From Caldithrix abyssi DSM 13497 (GTDB lineage: Bacteria; Calditrichota; Calditrichia; Calditrichales; Calditrichaceae): a DNA stretch of 64,000 nt. The stretch lies in assembly GCF_001886815.1 (NCBI RefSeq), contig NZ_CP018099.1, forward strand, positions 983,501 to 1,047,500, in the 5' to 3' direction. A program made the position numbers and the translations under genes. Positions within the stretch are counted from its first letter, which is position 1; every line of letters starts with the position of its first letter. Under the pieces are notes generated by a model that worked only from the letters and a program-made list of their open reading frames with translations, was not told the DNA's origin and ran no database searches. Of the stretch, positions 39,930 to 49,223 are shown in pieces.

Positions 39930-40797
39930 ATGCTTTTAATAGCTCATAAAGCACATCCCGCAGTACATTGGCCGTAATTTCCAGACGGTACGGGCGCGTA
40001 GAGCGTACATCGGAAATGGGATCGATTTCCTGTTTAAGGGTTGCCGCGGCCTGTTCGATTAATTCTTCGTTTAAAAATTGACCGGTCAAAATCTTTTCGG
40101 TCTTTTCATGTCGCGAAATAACCGGGGCCACGCTGCCGGTGGCGATGCGAATTTCACGAATTTTGCGGTCTTCTTCAAACCAGCCCAAAACGGCCAGGCT
40201 TAGTTTGCTAATAGCAATGGCCGCGCGTTGTCCGATTTTGCGAAAGGCCCAGAATTGATTTTTTGCTTCAAGAACTGGAATTTCAATGTAAGCAATGTAC
40301 TGGTTGGCTTGTAAAACGGTTTGCCCCGGGCCTTTCATGATTTCGTTAATTTTTAGGAGCTCAAACTTCCCATTTTTTTGCGGACCGATTAAAATATCGG
40401 CGTTTAAAACGGCCAGCACGGGCAGTGTATCGCCAGCCGGAGAGGCGTTGGCAATGTTGCCGCCAATGGTGCCGCGGTTCTGGATTTGAATGGAGCCTAT
40501 CTGACTACAGGCTTCGCACAAAAGGGGGAAGTGTTCTTTGATGAACGGATGGTTAACGACGGCGCTGTAAGGCACGGCGGCGCCGATACGTACGCGTCCG
40601 TTGTCCATTTCAATCCGCTTGTGTAGCTCAGGCACACCAGTCAGGTCGATGATGTGCGTCGACTGACGCCAGCTTTGTTTGCGAACCAGCAGGTCGGTTC
40701 CGCCGGCCACAAAAGTCCACTGCGCGCCGTTTCGCAAAAGAATTTGATCCAGTTCCTCTATATTTTTCGGACGTAAAACGGAAACATCATTTTTCAT
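39928..40797 (-). CDS. Molybdenum hydroxylase FAD-binding (medium) subunit
   Basis: A 289-residue member of the xanthine dehydrogenase / CO dehydrogenase M-subunit family. The FAD-binding signatures are FVAGGTDLL (about residues 30-38) and TIGGNIANASPAGDT, the latter holding the isoalloxazine and diphosphate sites. The CO-dehydrogenase C-terminal domain follows. The start at 40797 overlaps the end of the [2Fe-2S] subunit gene by 11 bp, which implies coupled translation. It would pass electrons from the iron-sulfur clusters to NAD or another acceptor. It is the last gene of the three-gene operon. Confidence 0.9.
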   Translation of the reverse strand: MKNDVSVLRPKNIEELDQILLRNGAQWTFVAGGTDLLVRKQSWRQSTHIIDLTGVPELHKRIEMDNGRVRIGAAVPYSAVVNHPFIKEHFPLLCEACSQIGSIQIQNRGTIGGNIANASPAGDTLPVLAVLNADILIGPQKNGKFELLKINEIMKGPGQTVLQANQYIAYIEIPVLEAKNQFWAFRKIGQRAAIAISKLSLAVLGWFEEDRKIREIRIATGSVAPVISRHEKTEKILTGQFLNEELIEQAAATLKQEIDPISDVRSTRPYRLEITANVLRDVLYELLKA

Positions 40798-41293
40798 ACG
40801 GCCAATCCTCATCAAATTGCGTTTTAAGCTGTTCGTGTTCGGCCAGGTCTCGAACGGCCTCCACGATTTTAGTGTAACCGGTGCAGCGGCAAAGATTGCC
40901 GGCCAGGGCGGTTTTGATTTCTTCTTCGCCTGTGTTTTCCTTTTGCTGATCTTTTAAATAAGCCACGGTAGAAATCACAAAACCAGAAAGACAAAAGGCG
41001 CACTGTACGGCGCCATGTTCCAGGTAGGCCCGTTCAATGGTCTCAAAACCAGACCATTCCCGCAGCCCCTCAATCGTTACAATTTCGTGCCCATCGGCCT
41101 GAAAAGCCGGAATCAGGCAGGAGTTGACATTTTTACCGTCGAACAAAATCGTACAGGCGCCGCATTCGCCTTCGCCGCACCCTTCTTTTACCGAGATTAA
41201 TTGCAAGTCGTCGTGCAACACGTCGAGCAGACGTTTATGGGGATGAATGTCAAGCGTGACGCGCTTTCCGTTAACCTTAAAGGAGACGTTCAT
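40787..41293 (-). CDS. Molybdenum hydroxylase [2Fe-2S] (small) subunit
   Basis: A 168-residue protein with both cluster-binding domains. The plant-ferredoxin-type N-terminal domain has Cys39, Cys44, Cys47 and Cys59 (GCGEGECGACT). The C-terminal helical domain has Cys98, Cys101, Cys135 and Cys137 (CAFC and CRC). Length and spacing are standard for the XDH/CoxS family. Its ATG overlaps the stop of the large-subunit gene (ATGA overlap) and its own end overlaps the FAD-subunit gene, so the three proteins are made as one complex. Confidence 0.95.
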   Translation of the reverse strand: MNVSFKVNGKRVTLDIHPHKRLLDVLHDDLQLISVKEGCGEGECGACTILFDGKNVNSCLIPAFQADGHEIVTIEGLREWSGFETIERAYLEHGAVQCAFCLSGFVISTVAYLKDQQKENTGEEEIKTALAGNLCRCTGYTKIVEAVRDLAEHEQLKTQFDEDWPYEK

Positions 41294-43587
41294 TTCAGGC
41301 CTCCGTTCTTTTTCATGTTTTGAAACAGCGCAAACAGGTCTTCCGGCATAACCGGAATTTTATTAATGGGACGGCCAAAGATCATGCGCAAACTGGAAAC
41401 AACCGCCGGGGCCGCGCCAACCAGCGGCATCTCTCCCAGCCCTTTGGCGCCAAACGGCCCAAAAGGGTACGGATTCTCTAAAATTTTGATATCCATTAAC
41501 GGCATGTCCACGGTAGTGGGAATGATGTAGTCGCTAAAACCGCGCACATCCAGCCGCCCGTTGTGGCGTTCCATTTTTTCAAAAACAGCATAGGCGATGC
41601 CCTGCAGCGAACCGCCCTGAATCTGCGCTATGGATTGATCGTAATTAATGGCCTTGCCGATTTCGTGCGTGGTGTAATAGCGCGTTACTTTAATATTAAA
41701 AGTAATGGGATCCACCTCGGTTTCGGCCACGGCAGCCGCCCAGGAGTACACCGGGTAGGCGTCGCCTTTCCAGTTTTCCTCGCTGAATTTAATGAAAGGC
41801 GGATGTTTATATTCTTTTTCAAAACGCAGGCCGGCAAATTTTTTAGCGACTTTTGAAAAGGAAAGAATATGTTGGCCGCCGTAAAAATAGCCCGTCCGGT
41901 ATTCAAAAGGAATGTCATACTCCTTTTGCAATTCGTTGCTCAGGCGTTCGATGATCTGTTGACCGATATCGGCGATTAAACTACCAACCACCATGGTGGT
42001 ACGGGAAGCGACGGTTGGGCCGGAGTTGGGCACCAGGTCCGTGTTAACGGGGGCCAGCAGTACCTGCTCACGATCGATGTTCAGGACATCGGCCAGAATT
42101 TTTCGGAAAGCGGTTTGCTGGCCCTGGCCCATTTCGGTCTGGGCGCTGTAAATGACGGGATGGCCATCTTCATCGATTTCGATACGTATTTTACCTTTAA
42201 TACGGTTCTCGCCGCCGCCGGTAAAGCCTGCCCCGTGTAAAAATACGGAAAGGCCGATGCCCTTTAAAACGTCGTCAGGCCGGGATTTTGGGAATTTCCC
42301 ATCGCGTAAGCGCTGTAAAATTGGCGCGTTGTGTTCTTTAAACTGAGCGTACTTGCGCTGGTAACCGCTGCGTTCCAGCACATCGTTAAAGGTTTGTTTA
42401 TTAGAAACACTGTACCGCAAAACCTGTTCGGTGGCCGTGGTTTGCCCCACGTCGATCAGGTTGACAGCGCGCACCGTGTGGGGGGCAAGATTTAATTGCC
42501 GGGCGATCTCTTCCACAATCATTTCCATGGTAAAGATGGCCTGCGGTCCGCCAAAACCGCGAAAGGCGCCGCTGGGAACCGTGTTAGTGGCCACGGCTTT
42601 GGCTACAATGCGCACATGAGGAATGAAGTAACAACCGGTGACGGTTAACGCCGCCCTGGCCAGCACCACGGGAGAGAGCGTGCAATAGGCGCCGCTGTCC
42701 AGATAAAATTCAATGTCCAGGCCCAGGATTTTACCGTTTCTGTCAACAAAAACTCTGTTGCGGCTGAAAGATGGATGCCGTTTGGTGGTAACCAGCACAT
42801 CTTCCGCGCGGTCGTAAAAGATGGCCACCGGGTGTCCCGATTTATAAGCCAGCAAGGCTGCATGCGCTGCCAGCAAAGAGGGAAAATCTTCTTTGCCGCC
42901 AAACGCGCCGCCCGTGGTGGACTGAACAACGGTAATTTCTCGTAAACCTTTAAAAATTTCGCCAAGGGCATTTTTGATGTAGTACGGACATTGCAGCGAA
43001 CCTTTAATGATGATCTTTTCTTCTTGTGGAATGGCCACCATGCCCTGCGGTTCCAAGTACATGTGTTCCTGAAAACCGGTTTGCGTTTCCAGCTCGATGG
43101 CGCGAAAGGCCGCTTGCCGCGCCTCCTGCAAATGGCCGCGTTCGATGTGAATCTCTTTAAACACGTTGTTCGAACCGTACAATTTAATCTCGCTGTGTTC
43201 GGCTTTTAACGGGTCGTCAATAAAAGGCAGGGGTTCATATTTCACGGTTACATGCTTTAAAGCTTCTTCGGCCAGTTCCTGCGTGGGGGCGGCAAAAAGA
43301 GCAACCGGCTCGCCCACATAATTGACCATGTCTTTGGCCAGCACAGGCATGTCTTTTTCGATGATCGCCACATAATTGTGAGGCACGTCTTTAGCTGTTA
43401 CAACCGTGACGCTGTTCCAGTCGAACTGCGGATCGAGATCGATAGAAAGAATACGGGCGCGCGGATGGGGACTGCGCAGCGTGACGCCACACCACAGGCC
43501 TGCTATTTGTTCATCGCGGATGTAACGGGCTTCGGCGCGCAATTTGCTGCGGGCGTCCACCCGAAAGTCTTTTGGATTCGGTTTCAT
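41290..43587 (-). CDS. Molybdenum hydroxylase large subunit (xanthine dehydrogenase family)
   Basis: A 765-residue molybdopterin-binding subunit. Family motifs visible are GGAFGGKED, GAFRGFGGPQ (carrying the Arg that positions purines in xanthine dehydrogenase), QTEMGQGQQT, and the C-terminal GAKGLGEMP with the catalytic Glu. The protein hydroxylates a heterocycle or aldehyde using water. The FRGFGGPQ form favours a purine or N-heterocycle dehydrogenase, but the substrate cannot be fixed from sequence. It is the first gene of an operon in the order large-small-medium. No XdhC/MobA-type maturation gene is present in the window. Confidence 0.92.
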   Translation of the reverse strand: MKPNPKDFRVDARSKLRAEARYIRDEQIAGLWCGVTLRSPHPRARILSIDLDPQFDWNSVTVVTAKDVPHNYVAIIEKDMPVLAKDMVNYVGEPVALFAAPTQELAEEALKHVTVKYEPLPFIDDPLKAEHSEIKLYGSNNVFKEIHIERGHLQEARQAAFRAIELETQTGFQEHMYLEPQGMVAIPQEEKIIIKGSLQCPYYIKNALGEIFKGLREITVVQSTTGGAFGGKEDFPSLLAAHAALLAYKSGHPVAIFYDRAEDVLVTTKRHPSFSRNRVFVDRNGKILGLDIEFYLDSGAYCTLSPVVLARAALTVTGCYFIPHVRIVAKAVATNTVPSGAFRGFGGPQAIFTMEMIVEEIARQLNLAPHTVRAVNLIDVGQTTATEQVLRYSVSNKQTFNDVLERSGYQRKYAQFKEHNAPILQRLRDGKFPKSRPDDVLKGIGLSVFLHGAGFTGGGENRIKGKIRIEIDEDGHPVIYSAQTEMGQGQQTAFRKILADVLNIDREQVLLAPVNTDLVPNSGPTVASRTTMVVGSLIADIGQQIIERLSNELQKEYDIPFEYRTGYFYGGQHILSFSKVAKKFAGLRFEKEYKHPPFIKFSEENWKGDAYPVYSWAAAVAETEVDPITFNIKVTRYYTTHEIGKAINYDQSIAQIQGGSLQGIAYAVFEKMERHNGRLDVRGFSDYIIPTTVDMPLMDIKILENPYPFGPFGAKGLGEMPLVGAAPAVVSSLRMIFGRPINKIPVMPEDLFALFQNMKKNGGLK

Positions 43588-43800
43588 AACAATTCCTTTT
43601 GTAAAAGAACAATTCAGAGAAACTTCACCGGTAATTTAATAAAAAATGAATTAAAATTCTTGTTAAAATTGCATCTGTTCAAAAGAAATTTTATTAATTT
43701 CTTAATGGAGTTATTTTGAATACCAGCGATTAAGGTTCGAAAACAATTAAGCTTTAGAAATTGAGCAAGAACTTAAGCCTTGGAGATAACCAGGAAATTA

Positions 43801-43888
43801 TTCCAAGGCGGCGCAGCCACAACTAAAATCAACCGCAACGCGCGCAAAGTCATTTTCTCGAAGATTACGCCAATAATCGCAGAAAAAG
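43801..43888 (-). repeat. Dispersed ~87-bp repeat, copy B
   Basis: Reverse-oriented copy of the element at 29836-29921. It abuts the outer side of the left arm of the large inverted repeat. Confidence 0.85.
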
Positions 43889-43908
43889 AATAAACAAAAT
43901 ATTTTAAC

Positions 43909-44248
43909 AACCACAGAGAGCTCAGAGAAGTCACTCAGGGCTCAAAGAATGTTTTAATTGTTTCTCTTAATTGCCCTCGCCCCTCGATTTCCTTCTCCCA
44001 TAATAAACGTCTGGGTGAGAGGGTGACAGCAGATCGAATTCACGCTCAGCGGTCTTTATTTAACACTGATGGCATTCCAATCGCTGCGTCATGATAGGCT
44101 GATGACTCTTCATCCGTAAGGGCGAAGGATTTCCAGAACAATGCAGCACAGGAAAGAAAGAATCGTGTACAAATAAAACATGTCCAATGAAAAAATACTG
44201 GTGGAAATCCTTCGCACCTACAAACATGGTTGACACTCATCCTGCCTG
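43909..44248 (-). repeat. Large inverted repeat, left arm (~340 bp)
   Basis: Its reverse complement matches 47527-47868 with scattered mismatches. It runs from the CAGGCAGGATGAG end at 44248 outward to a TGTGGTTG end near 43909. A short open frame inside it is also present in the other arm, but only because the DNA is duplicated. Confidence 0.92.
44120..44215. repeat. MITE-like hairpin element inside left arm
   Basis: GGGCGAAGGATTTCCA (44120-44135) is repeated inverted at 44202-44215 with one mismatch near the tip, enclosing ~66 bp. It corresponds to the unit at 47558-47655. Confidence 0.6.
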
Positions 44249-44386
44249 CATAGGATTCGCAATGACAAACCGTTAACCATTCAACCAATCAACTATTCAA
44301 CTAATCAACCATTTCAACTAATCCGGCCATGGTGGGACATATCTTACGAAGGATGTACTCAAAACGGAATTTTAAAATGACCGCGT

Positions 44387-45559
44387 TTATTCAAATAGAA
44401 ACGAAGGATTGATTAGCCTGTGCCAGGGAAGAACATGAGCCTGACTGCGTTTTTGCGCACTTTCGCCTGTGTAAATGAGGACGGAATCTTCCGGGGAATT
44501 ACCGGAGATTTTTTGCCAGAATGTAAGGTTTTTAAAAAAGGCCGTGGAAATGGTTGAAGACGTTTTAATTTCAAATGCGCGTTGTCGTCCGTTTGTATCG
44601 ATTAAAAGATCGATTTCGTGACCTGTCTGATCGCGCCAGAAATAGAAATTGGGCTCAAAGCCATTATTGTAGGCAAACTTTATCAGATCGGCAATAACCA
44701 GATTTTCGAACAACTCTCCGCGCAAGAAATGGTTTTGCAAATGCGATTTGTCCCGAATGCCCAGTAAATACGAAGCTAACCCAACATCGTAAAAATAAAG
44801 CTTTTGAGATTTAACCAGTCTTTTATTATAGCTTTTGTAATAGGGCATTAAGGTAAAAACGACAAAACTGGCTTTTAAAACCGAAATCCACCCCTTGACC
44901 GTATTTACAGCAATGCCAAGCTCATTGGCCAGGGAATTGTAGTTTAATAATTGGCCGATTCTGCCAGCGCACAATTTTAGAAAAAGCGTAAATTGATCCA
45001 GGTCTTTAATGTTCAAAAGCTGGCGTACGTCGCGCTCGACGTAGGTGCTTACATAAGCAGAATACCAATCGGTTGGTCGTAATTGTCTGTCGTAAATAGG
45101 AGGGTAAAATCCTTTAAAAAGATAGTCTCCAAATGGCGTTAATTGATTAAAATGTAAAAAAAGTTCTTTTAAAGAAAACGGCAAAAGCTTAAACAGGGCA
45201 ACGCGCCCGGCCAATGATTGGCTGACTTTTTCGTGTAGCAAAAAGTGTTGCGAACCTGTGAGAATAAATTGTCCCGACCTTTTTTGACGATCAACCATGG
45301 ACTGAATGTAAGAAAAAAGTTCAGGTACACGCTGCGCTTCGTCAATAATCAGACCTTTGGGGCCCTGGCTTAAGAAGGCGCGTGGGTCTTGAATTGCAAA
45401 TAATCGTGTGTCCGGTTCTTCAAGGTTAACGTAGTGTTTATCTGGAAAAAGCGCTTTTACCAACGTGGTTTTTCCGGATTGGCGCGGGCCAATAATTGAA
45501 ATTACTGGAAATTTTTCACTTAGCTCTAAAATTTTGTCGGAAATTTCACGTTTAATCAT
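44387..45559 (-). CDS. AAA+ ATPase with DUF4143 C-terminal domain (first of three)
   Basis: A 390-residue protein. Walker A is GPRQSGKT (24-31) and Walker B is LIIDEAQRVPE, followed by the ILTGSQHFLL sensor motif. A winged-helix segment (LNYNSLANELGIAVNTVKGW) and a C-terminal DUF4143 region follow, with GHEIDLLIDTNG and FEIK, a PD-(D/E)XK-nuclease-like pattern. The start at 45559 is chosen as the first ATG in line with homologues in this window. No strong ribosome site is seen. A short palindrome lies 28 bp upstream. The cellular role of these ATPases is unknown; they are often multicopy and mobile. It sits within the segment bounded by the large inverted repeats. Confidence 0.9.
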   Translation of the reverse strand: MIKREISDKILELSEKFPVISIIGPRQSGKTTLVKALFPDKHYVNLEEPDTRLFAIQDPRAFLSQGPKGLIIDEAQRVPELFSYIQSMVDRQKRSGQFILTGSQHFLLHEKVSQSLAGRVALFKLLPFSLKELFLHFNQLTPFGDYLFKGFYPPIYDRQLRPTDWYSAYVSTYVERDVRQLLNIKDLDQFTLFLKLCAGRIGQLLNYNSLANELGIAVNTVKGWISVLKASFVVFTLMPYYKSYNKRLVKSQKLYFYDVGLASYLLGIRDKSHLQNHFLRGELFENLVIADLIKFAYNNGFEPNFYFWRDQTGHEIDLLIDTNGRQRAFEIKTSSTISTAFFKNLTFWQKISGNSPEDSVLIYTGESAQKRSQAHVLPWHRLINPSFLFE

Positions 45560-45586
45560 GACACAATATAATGAGAATTTGTAAAA

Positions 45587-45605
45587 TTTGCAATAGAATT
45601 GCAAA
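45587..45605. promoter_or_regulatory. Palindrome upstream of the first DUF4143 ATPase gene
   Basis: TTTGCAAT-AGA-ATTGCAAA, a perfect 8-bp inverted repeat 28 bp before the minus-strand start at 45559. It is comparable in position to the palindromes before the other two ATPase genes and is a candidate autoregulatory operator. Confidence 0.5.
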
Positions 45606-45641
45606 AATGTAAAAATGAAAAGTTTTAACCCGGCAATATTT

Positions 45642-45670
45642 TTGGAAGTTTTGCAGTTATACCATATATT
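45642..45670 (+). promoter_or_regulatory. Predicted sigma-70-type promoter for typA
   Basis: TTGGAA (45642-45647), a 17-bp spacer and TATATT (45665-45670), 44 bp before the typA ATG. Confidence 0.5.
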
Positions 45671-45714
45671 ATCTGGATTTATTCAATTTTTATTTTAGTA
45701 AGGAATTTTTAACA

Positions 45715-47538
45715 ATGAACACCGATCAAATTCGCAATATCGCGATTATTGCCCATGTGGATCATGGTAAAACCACGTTGGTTGACCAACTTCTCCGCCA
45801 GAACCATATATTTCGTGAAAACCAGAAAGTGCAGGAACGATTTTTAGATTCCAACGATCTGGAACGCGAGCGCGGCATCACCATTCTTTCCAAAAATATT
45901 TCGCTGCGCTACAAAGACGTCAAAATAAATATTATCGATACGCCCGGCCACGCTGATTTTAGCGGCGAAGTGGAGCGAGTGCTGCGCATGGCCGATGGCG
46001 TGCTGCTTTTGGTGGATGCCTTTGAAGGCACCATGCCGCAAACGCGCTTTGTGCTGCAAAAGGCCTTGAATCTCCACTTGCAGCCGATTGTGGTCATCAA
46101 TAAAATGGATCGACCGAACGCCCGGCCGGCCGAAGTGCTGGATGAAATTTACGATCTATTTATCGATCTGGATGTGCACGAAGATTTGCTCGATTTTCCG
46201 GTTGTTTACGCCTCTGCAAAGCAGGGCTGGTCCAGCCTGGATCAGAGCCAGCCTGGAGCGGACATGCAGCCGTTGATGGAAACGATCATCGGGAAAATCC
46301 CGCCGCCCTTAGCCAATTCCGGTAGCACGCAAATGCAGATTGCGGCCATTGATTATTCCTCTTACACGGGAAGAATTGGCATCGGCCGCGTTTTCAGGGG
46401 CTCGGTCAGAGTAGGCGACTCGTTTAAGCTGGTGCGGCGGAACGGCAGCGCAGAAGATATTCAGATCAAACAGTTGTTTACGTTTGAAGGATTGGAAAGG
46501 CTGCCGGCTGACGAGGTGGTTACCGGCGACATCTGCGCCATTGTGGGCATTGAAGATATCAACATCGGCGATACCATTGCCGACCGCGAACATCCCGAGC
46601 CTTTGCCCATTATTGCCATCGACGAACCGACCATTAGCATGACCTTTACCATTAACACCTCGCCCTTTTTTGGCAGAGAAGGCAAGTACGTCACCAGTCG
46701 TCAGCTGCACGATCGCCTGATGCGCGAAACCGAGTCGGACGTAGCGCTGCGCGTGAAAGTGGGCAGCTCGCCCGATGTGTTTAAAGTTTCCGGACGCGGC
46801 ATTTTACACCTTTCCATTTTAATGGAGAATATGCGGCGCGAGGGATACGAGTTTGCCGTGGGCCAGCCGCGCGTGATCTTTAAAGAAATCGACGGTAAAA
46901 AAGCCGAGCCGGTGGAAGAACTGGTGATCGACGTGCCAGCCGAATGGATGGGCAAGGTGATCGAAATCGTCGGGCAGCGCAAGGCAACCATGGTTAAGAT
47001 GGAAGAAAAAGGCAACTTGCGCAAGCTGGTTTACCACATTCCTTCGCGCGGCTTACTGGGTTTACGCAACAAGCTCCTGACGGCCACATCGGGCGAAGCG
47101 GTAATGTACCATCGGTTTTATCAGTACGAATTTTTTAAAGGATCGCTGCCGCACCGCCAGAATGGGGTGATGATTTCCATGGGCACGGGGCAGGTTAATG
47201 CATACGCCTTAAATGCCCTGCAGGATCGAGGCCTCTTTTTTGTCGAACCCGGCGAAGAGGTTTACACAGGACAGGTAGTTGGCGAGTACAACAAAGAGGG
47301 CGATATAGTGGTCAATCTGCAGAAGGCCAAAAAATTGACCAACATGCGCGCCGCAGCCGCCGATAAAGCCTTGAAGATTGCGCCGGCTGTCAAGATGAGT
47401 CTGGAAGAATACCTGGAATTTATCGAGCAGGACGAACTGGTAGAAATTACGCCTGAATCCATCCGCATTCGCAAAATGATCCTGGATGAAATTGAACGTC
47501 GGCGCGTGCAGAGTAGATTAAAAAAACAGGCAGGATGA
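45715..47538 (+). CDS. typA: Ribosome-associated GTPase TypA/BipA
   Basis: A 607-residue translational GTPase of normal length. G1 is AHVDHGKTT (13-21), the switch region is [12 protein letters not shown]3 is DTPGH (75-79) and G4 is NKMD (129-132). The EF-G-like domains and the BipA-specific C-terminal domain ([17 protein letters not shown] and NMRAAAADK) follow. It acts on ribosome assembly and stress adaptation. Its last three codons and stop (CAGGCAGGATGA) already belong to the right arm of the large inverted repeat, so the end of this gene is duplicated at 44248 in the opposite orientation. Confidence 0.96.
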   Translation: MNTDQIRNIAIIAHVDHGKTTLVDQLLRQNHIFRENQKVQERFLDSNDLERERGITILSKNISLRYKDVKINIIDTPGHADFSGEVERVLRMADGVLLLVDAFEGTMPQTRFVLQKALNLHLQPIVVINKMDRPNARPAEVLDEIYDLFIDLDVHEDLLDFPVVYASAKQGWSSLDQSQPGADMQPLMETIIGKIPPPLANSGSTQMQIAAIDYSSYTGRIGIGRVFRGSVRVGDSFKLVRRNGSAEDIQIKQLFTFEGLERLPADEVVTGDICAIVGIEDINIGDTIADREHPEPLPIIAIDEPTISMTFTINTSPFFGREGKYVTSRQLHDRLMRETESDVALRVKVGSSPDVFKVSGRGILHLSILMENMRREGYEFAVGQPRVIFKEIDGKKAEPVEELVIDVPAEWMGKVIEIVGQRKATMVKMEEKGNLRKLVYHIPSRGLLGLRNKLLTATSGEAVMYHRFYQYEFFKGSLPHRQNGVMISMGTGQVNAYALNALQDRGLFFVEPGEEVYTGQVVGEYNKEGDIVVNLQKAKKLTNMRAAAADKALKIAPAVKMSLEEYLEFIEQDELVEITPESIRIRKMILDEIERRRVQSRLKKQAG

Positions 47539-47868
47539 GTGTCAACCATGGTTGGAGGGGCGAAGGATTTCCACCAGTATTTTTTTATTGGACATGTTTT
47601 ATTTGTACACGATTCTTTCTTTCCTGTGCTGCATTGTTCTGGAAATCCTTCGCCCTTACGGATGAAGAGTCATCAGCCTATCATGACGCAGCGATTGGAA
47701 TGCCATCCGTGTTAAATAAATACCGCTGAGCGTGAATTCGATCTGCTGTCACCCTCTCACCCAGACGTTTATTATGGGAGAAGGAAATCGAGGGGGTGAG
47801 GGCAATTAATAGAAACAATTAAAACATTCTTTGCGTCCAATGTGGCTTCTCTGTGCTTTGTGTGGTTG
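47527..47868 (+). repeat. Large inverted repeat, right arm (~340 bp)
   Basis: Matches the reverse complement of 43909-44248. The first ~290 bp have only a handful of mismatches, and the far end is more diverged. The arm begins within the last codons of typA. Sequence just beyond it (about 47876-47925) faintly resembles the 87-bp dispersed repeat that also borders the left arm. Confidence 0.92.
47558..47655. repeat. MITE-like 98-bp hairpin element inside right arm
   Basis: Perfect 16-bp terminal inverted repeats (GGGCGAAGGATTTCCA at 47558-47573, complement at 47640-47655) enclose 66 bp without coding potential. This could be a miniature transposable element or a structured RNA. Confidence 0.6.
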
Positions 47869-47973
47869 CTTAAATCCCTGCGGAAATGTTGTTGGTCGCG
47901 GCTTTGCTGCTCTGGAAATTATGAACCTTAATTATAATTCTATCAACTTTTTTAAAATCCATGCATTCTGGAA

Positions 47974-48012
47974 AATTATTGACTAAAATGTGTATCATTT
48001 TAGTCAATAATT
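47974..48012. promoter_or_regulatory. 39-bp perfect inverted repeat upstream of the broken DUF4143 ATPase gene
   Basis: AATTATTGACTAAAATG (47974-47990), 5-nt centre, then its exact complement (47996-48012). It ends 17 bp before the ATG at 48030. Strong candidate operator, probably for the ATPase itself or a coupled protein. Confidence 0.7.
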
Positions 48013-48029
48013 AAACAGAATGTCGTGTT

Positions 48030-49223
48030 ATGGAATTAGCGCATCTAAACGAACTTCATCTTCTGGCGCTTGAGGAAGCGCAAAAATACCCCCGGCGACG
48101 TTTTATTTTTGATGAAATCTTGAAAGACAAAGGCAAACATTTTATTGGAATTATAGGCCCAAGAGGTTCAGGAAAAACAATTCTATTAAAACAGATCGCG
48201 GCGAAGGTTCCGGATTCGTTCTATCTTTCGGTCGATGTATTGCCAGACATTGATCTATTTCAGGTCGCAAAACAGTTAATCGAAACGCAAAAGATTAAAT
48301 ATCTTTTATTTGATGAAATTCATTTTAAAGTTCATTTTGCCCGCGAATTAAAAAAGATTTATGATTTTCTGGATGTTAAGGTGATTTTTACCAGCTCCGC
48401 TTCTTTAGTCATCCGCCAACCCGAATTAGACCTCTCCTGGTGCGTTAAATTTTTTACCGTGTTTCCCTTTTCCTTTAGAGAGTTTATTTACTTCAAAACC
48501 GATACTTTGATTCCTTATCTGGAATTGGAGGACATCTGGAAATGACAATGGCAACGAACGCACTTACTTTACAATTATTTGTTTGATTCTTTTCTAAAAG
48601 GTGGAATAATGCCTTTTTCTTTAGAGGAAGAAGAAATTTTATCTTTATTAAAAAATGTGTTAACGAAAATACTTTACAGTGACTTACCAGCCATACATGA
48701 TTTGCGTACCAGCGAACTTCAAATCATTGAAAAACTGGTTCAATTTATTGGAAAAGCGGAAATCGATGGCATTAATTACACATCGCTTTCCAGAAATCTT
48801 GGGATTACCAAATACAAGGCAGAACGTTATGTTCAATTGCTGGAGCGTGCCTTTATTTTGAATGTGGTCTTGCCAATCGGAACAAATGTTTTAAGAGAGC
48901 CCAGAATAACAATGAATCTGCCCTAACGTTTATTATTTCGTTCATTTGAAGATGCCATTGGCGCGCTTCGGGAAGATTTTGCCGTGGAAATGTTGAAAGC
49001 GGCCGGTTATGAGTTTTTTTATCTAAAGTCCACCAGAGGAGAGAAAACGCCCGATTATCTTGTCCGGACAAAGGAAGGTGACTTTGTGGTAGAAATCGGC
49101 GGCAAGGGTAAAGGACGACTGCAATTTAAAGGGATTAAGGAAAATCGTAAAATGATTTTTGCACATGCAGCCCGGGTCGGTGATTTAAAACGCCCTCTTT
49201 TTTTATTGGGATTTTTAACATGA
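48030..49223 (+). pseudogene. AAA+ ATPase with DUF4143 domain, interrupted by two in-frame stops (second of three)
   Basis: A single reading frame of 398 codons is broken only by TGA at 48543-48545 (after LEDIWK) and TAA at 48924-48926 (between MNLP and RLLFRSFEDA). There is no frameshift; all three pieces lie in one frame. The pieces give an N-terminal AAA domain (Walker A GPRGSGKT, Walker B YLLFDE), a winged-helix region (SLSRNLGITKYKAERYV) and a C-terminal nuclease-like region with the TPDYLV and VVEIGGKGKG pattern of this subfamily. The simplest reading is two nonsense mutations (for example Arg or Trp to TGA, Tyr to TAA). Sequencing error or recoding is possible but less likely with two different stops. 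The gene end overlaps the PIN gene start. Confidence 0.85.

Noticed and set aside
44046-47729. A small open frame (64-80 codons) conserved in both arms of the large inverted repeat
   Set aside because: Conservation is explained by duplication of the DNA. It crosses the MITE-like hairpin, has no good ribosome site and shows no recognisable domain.
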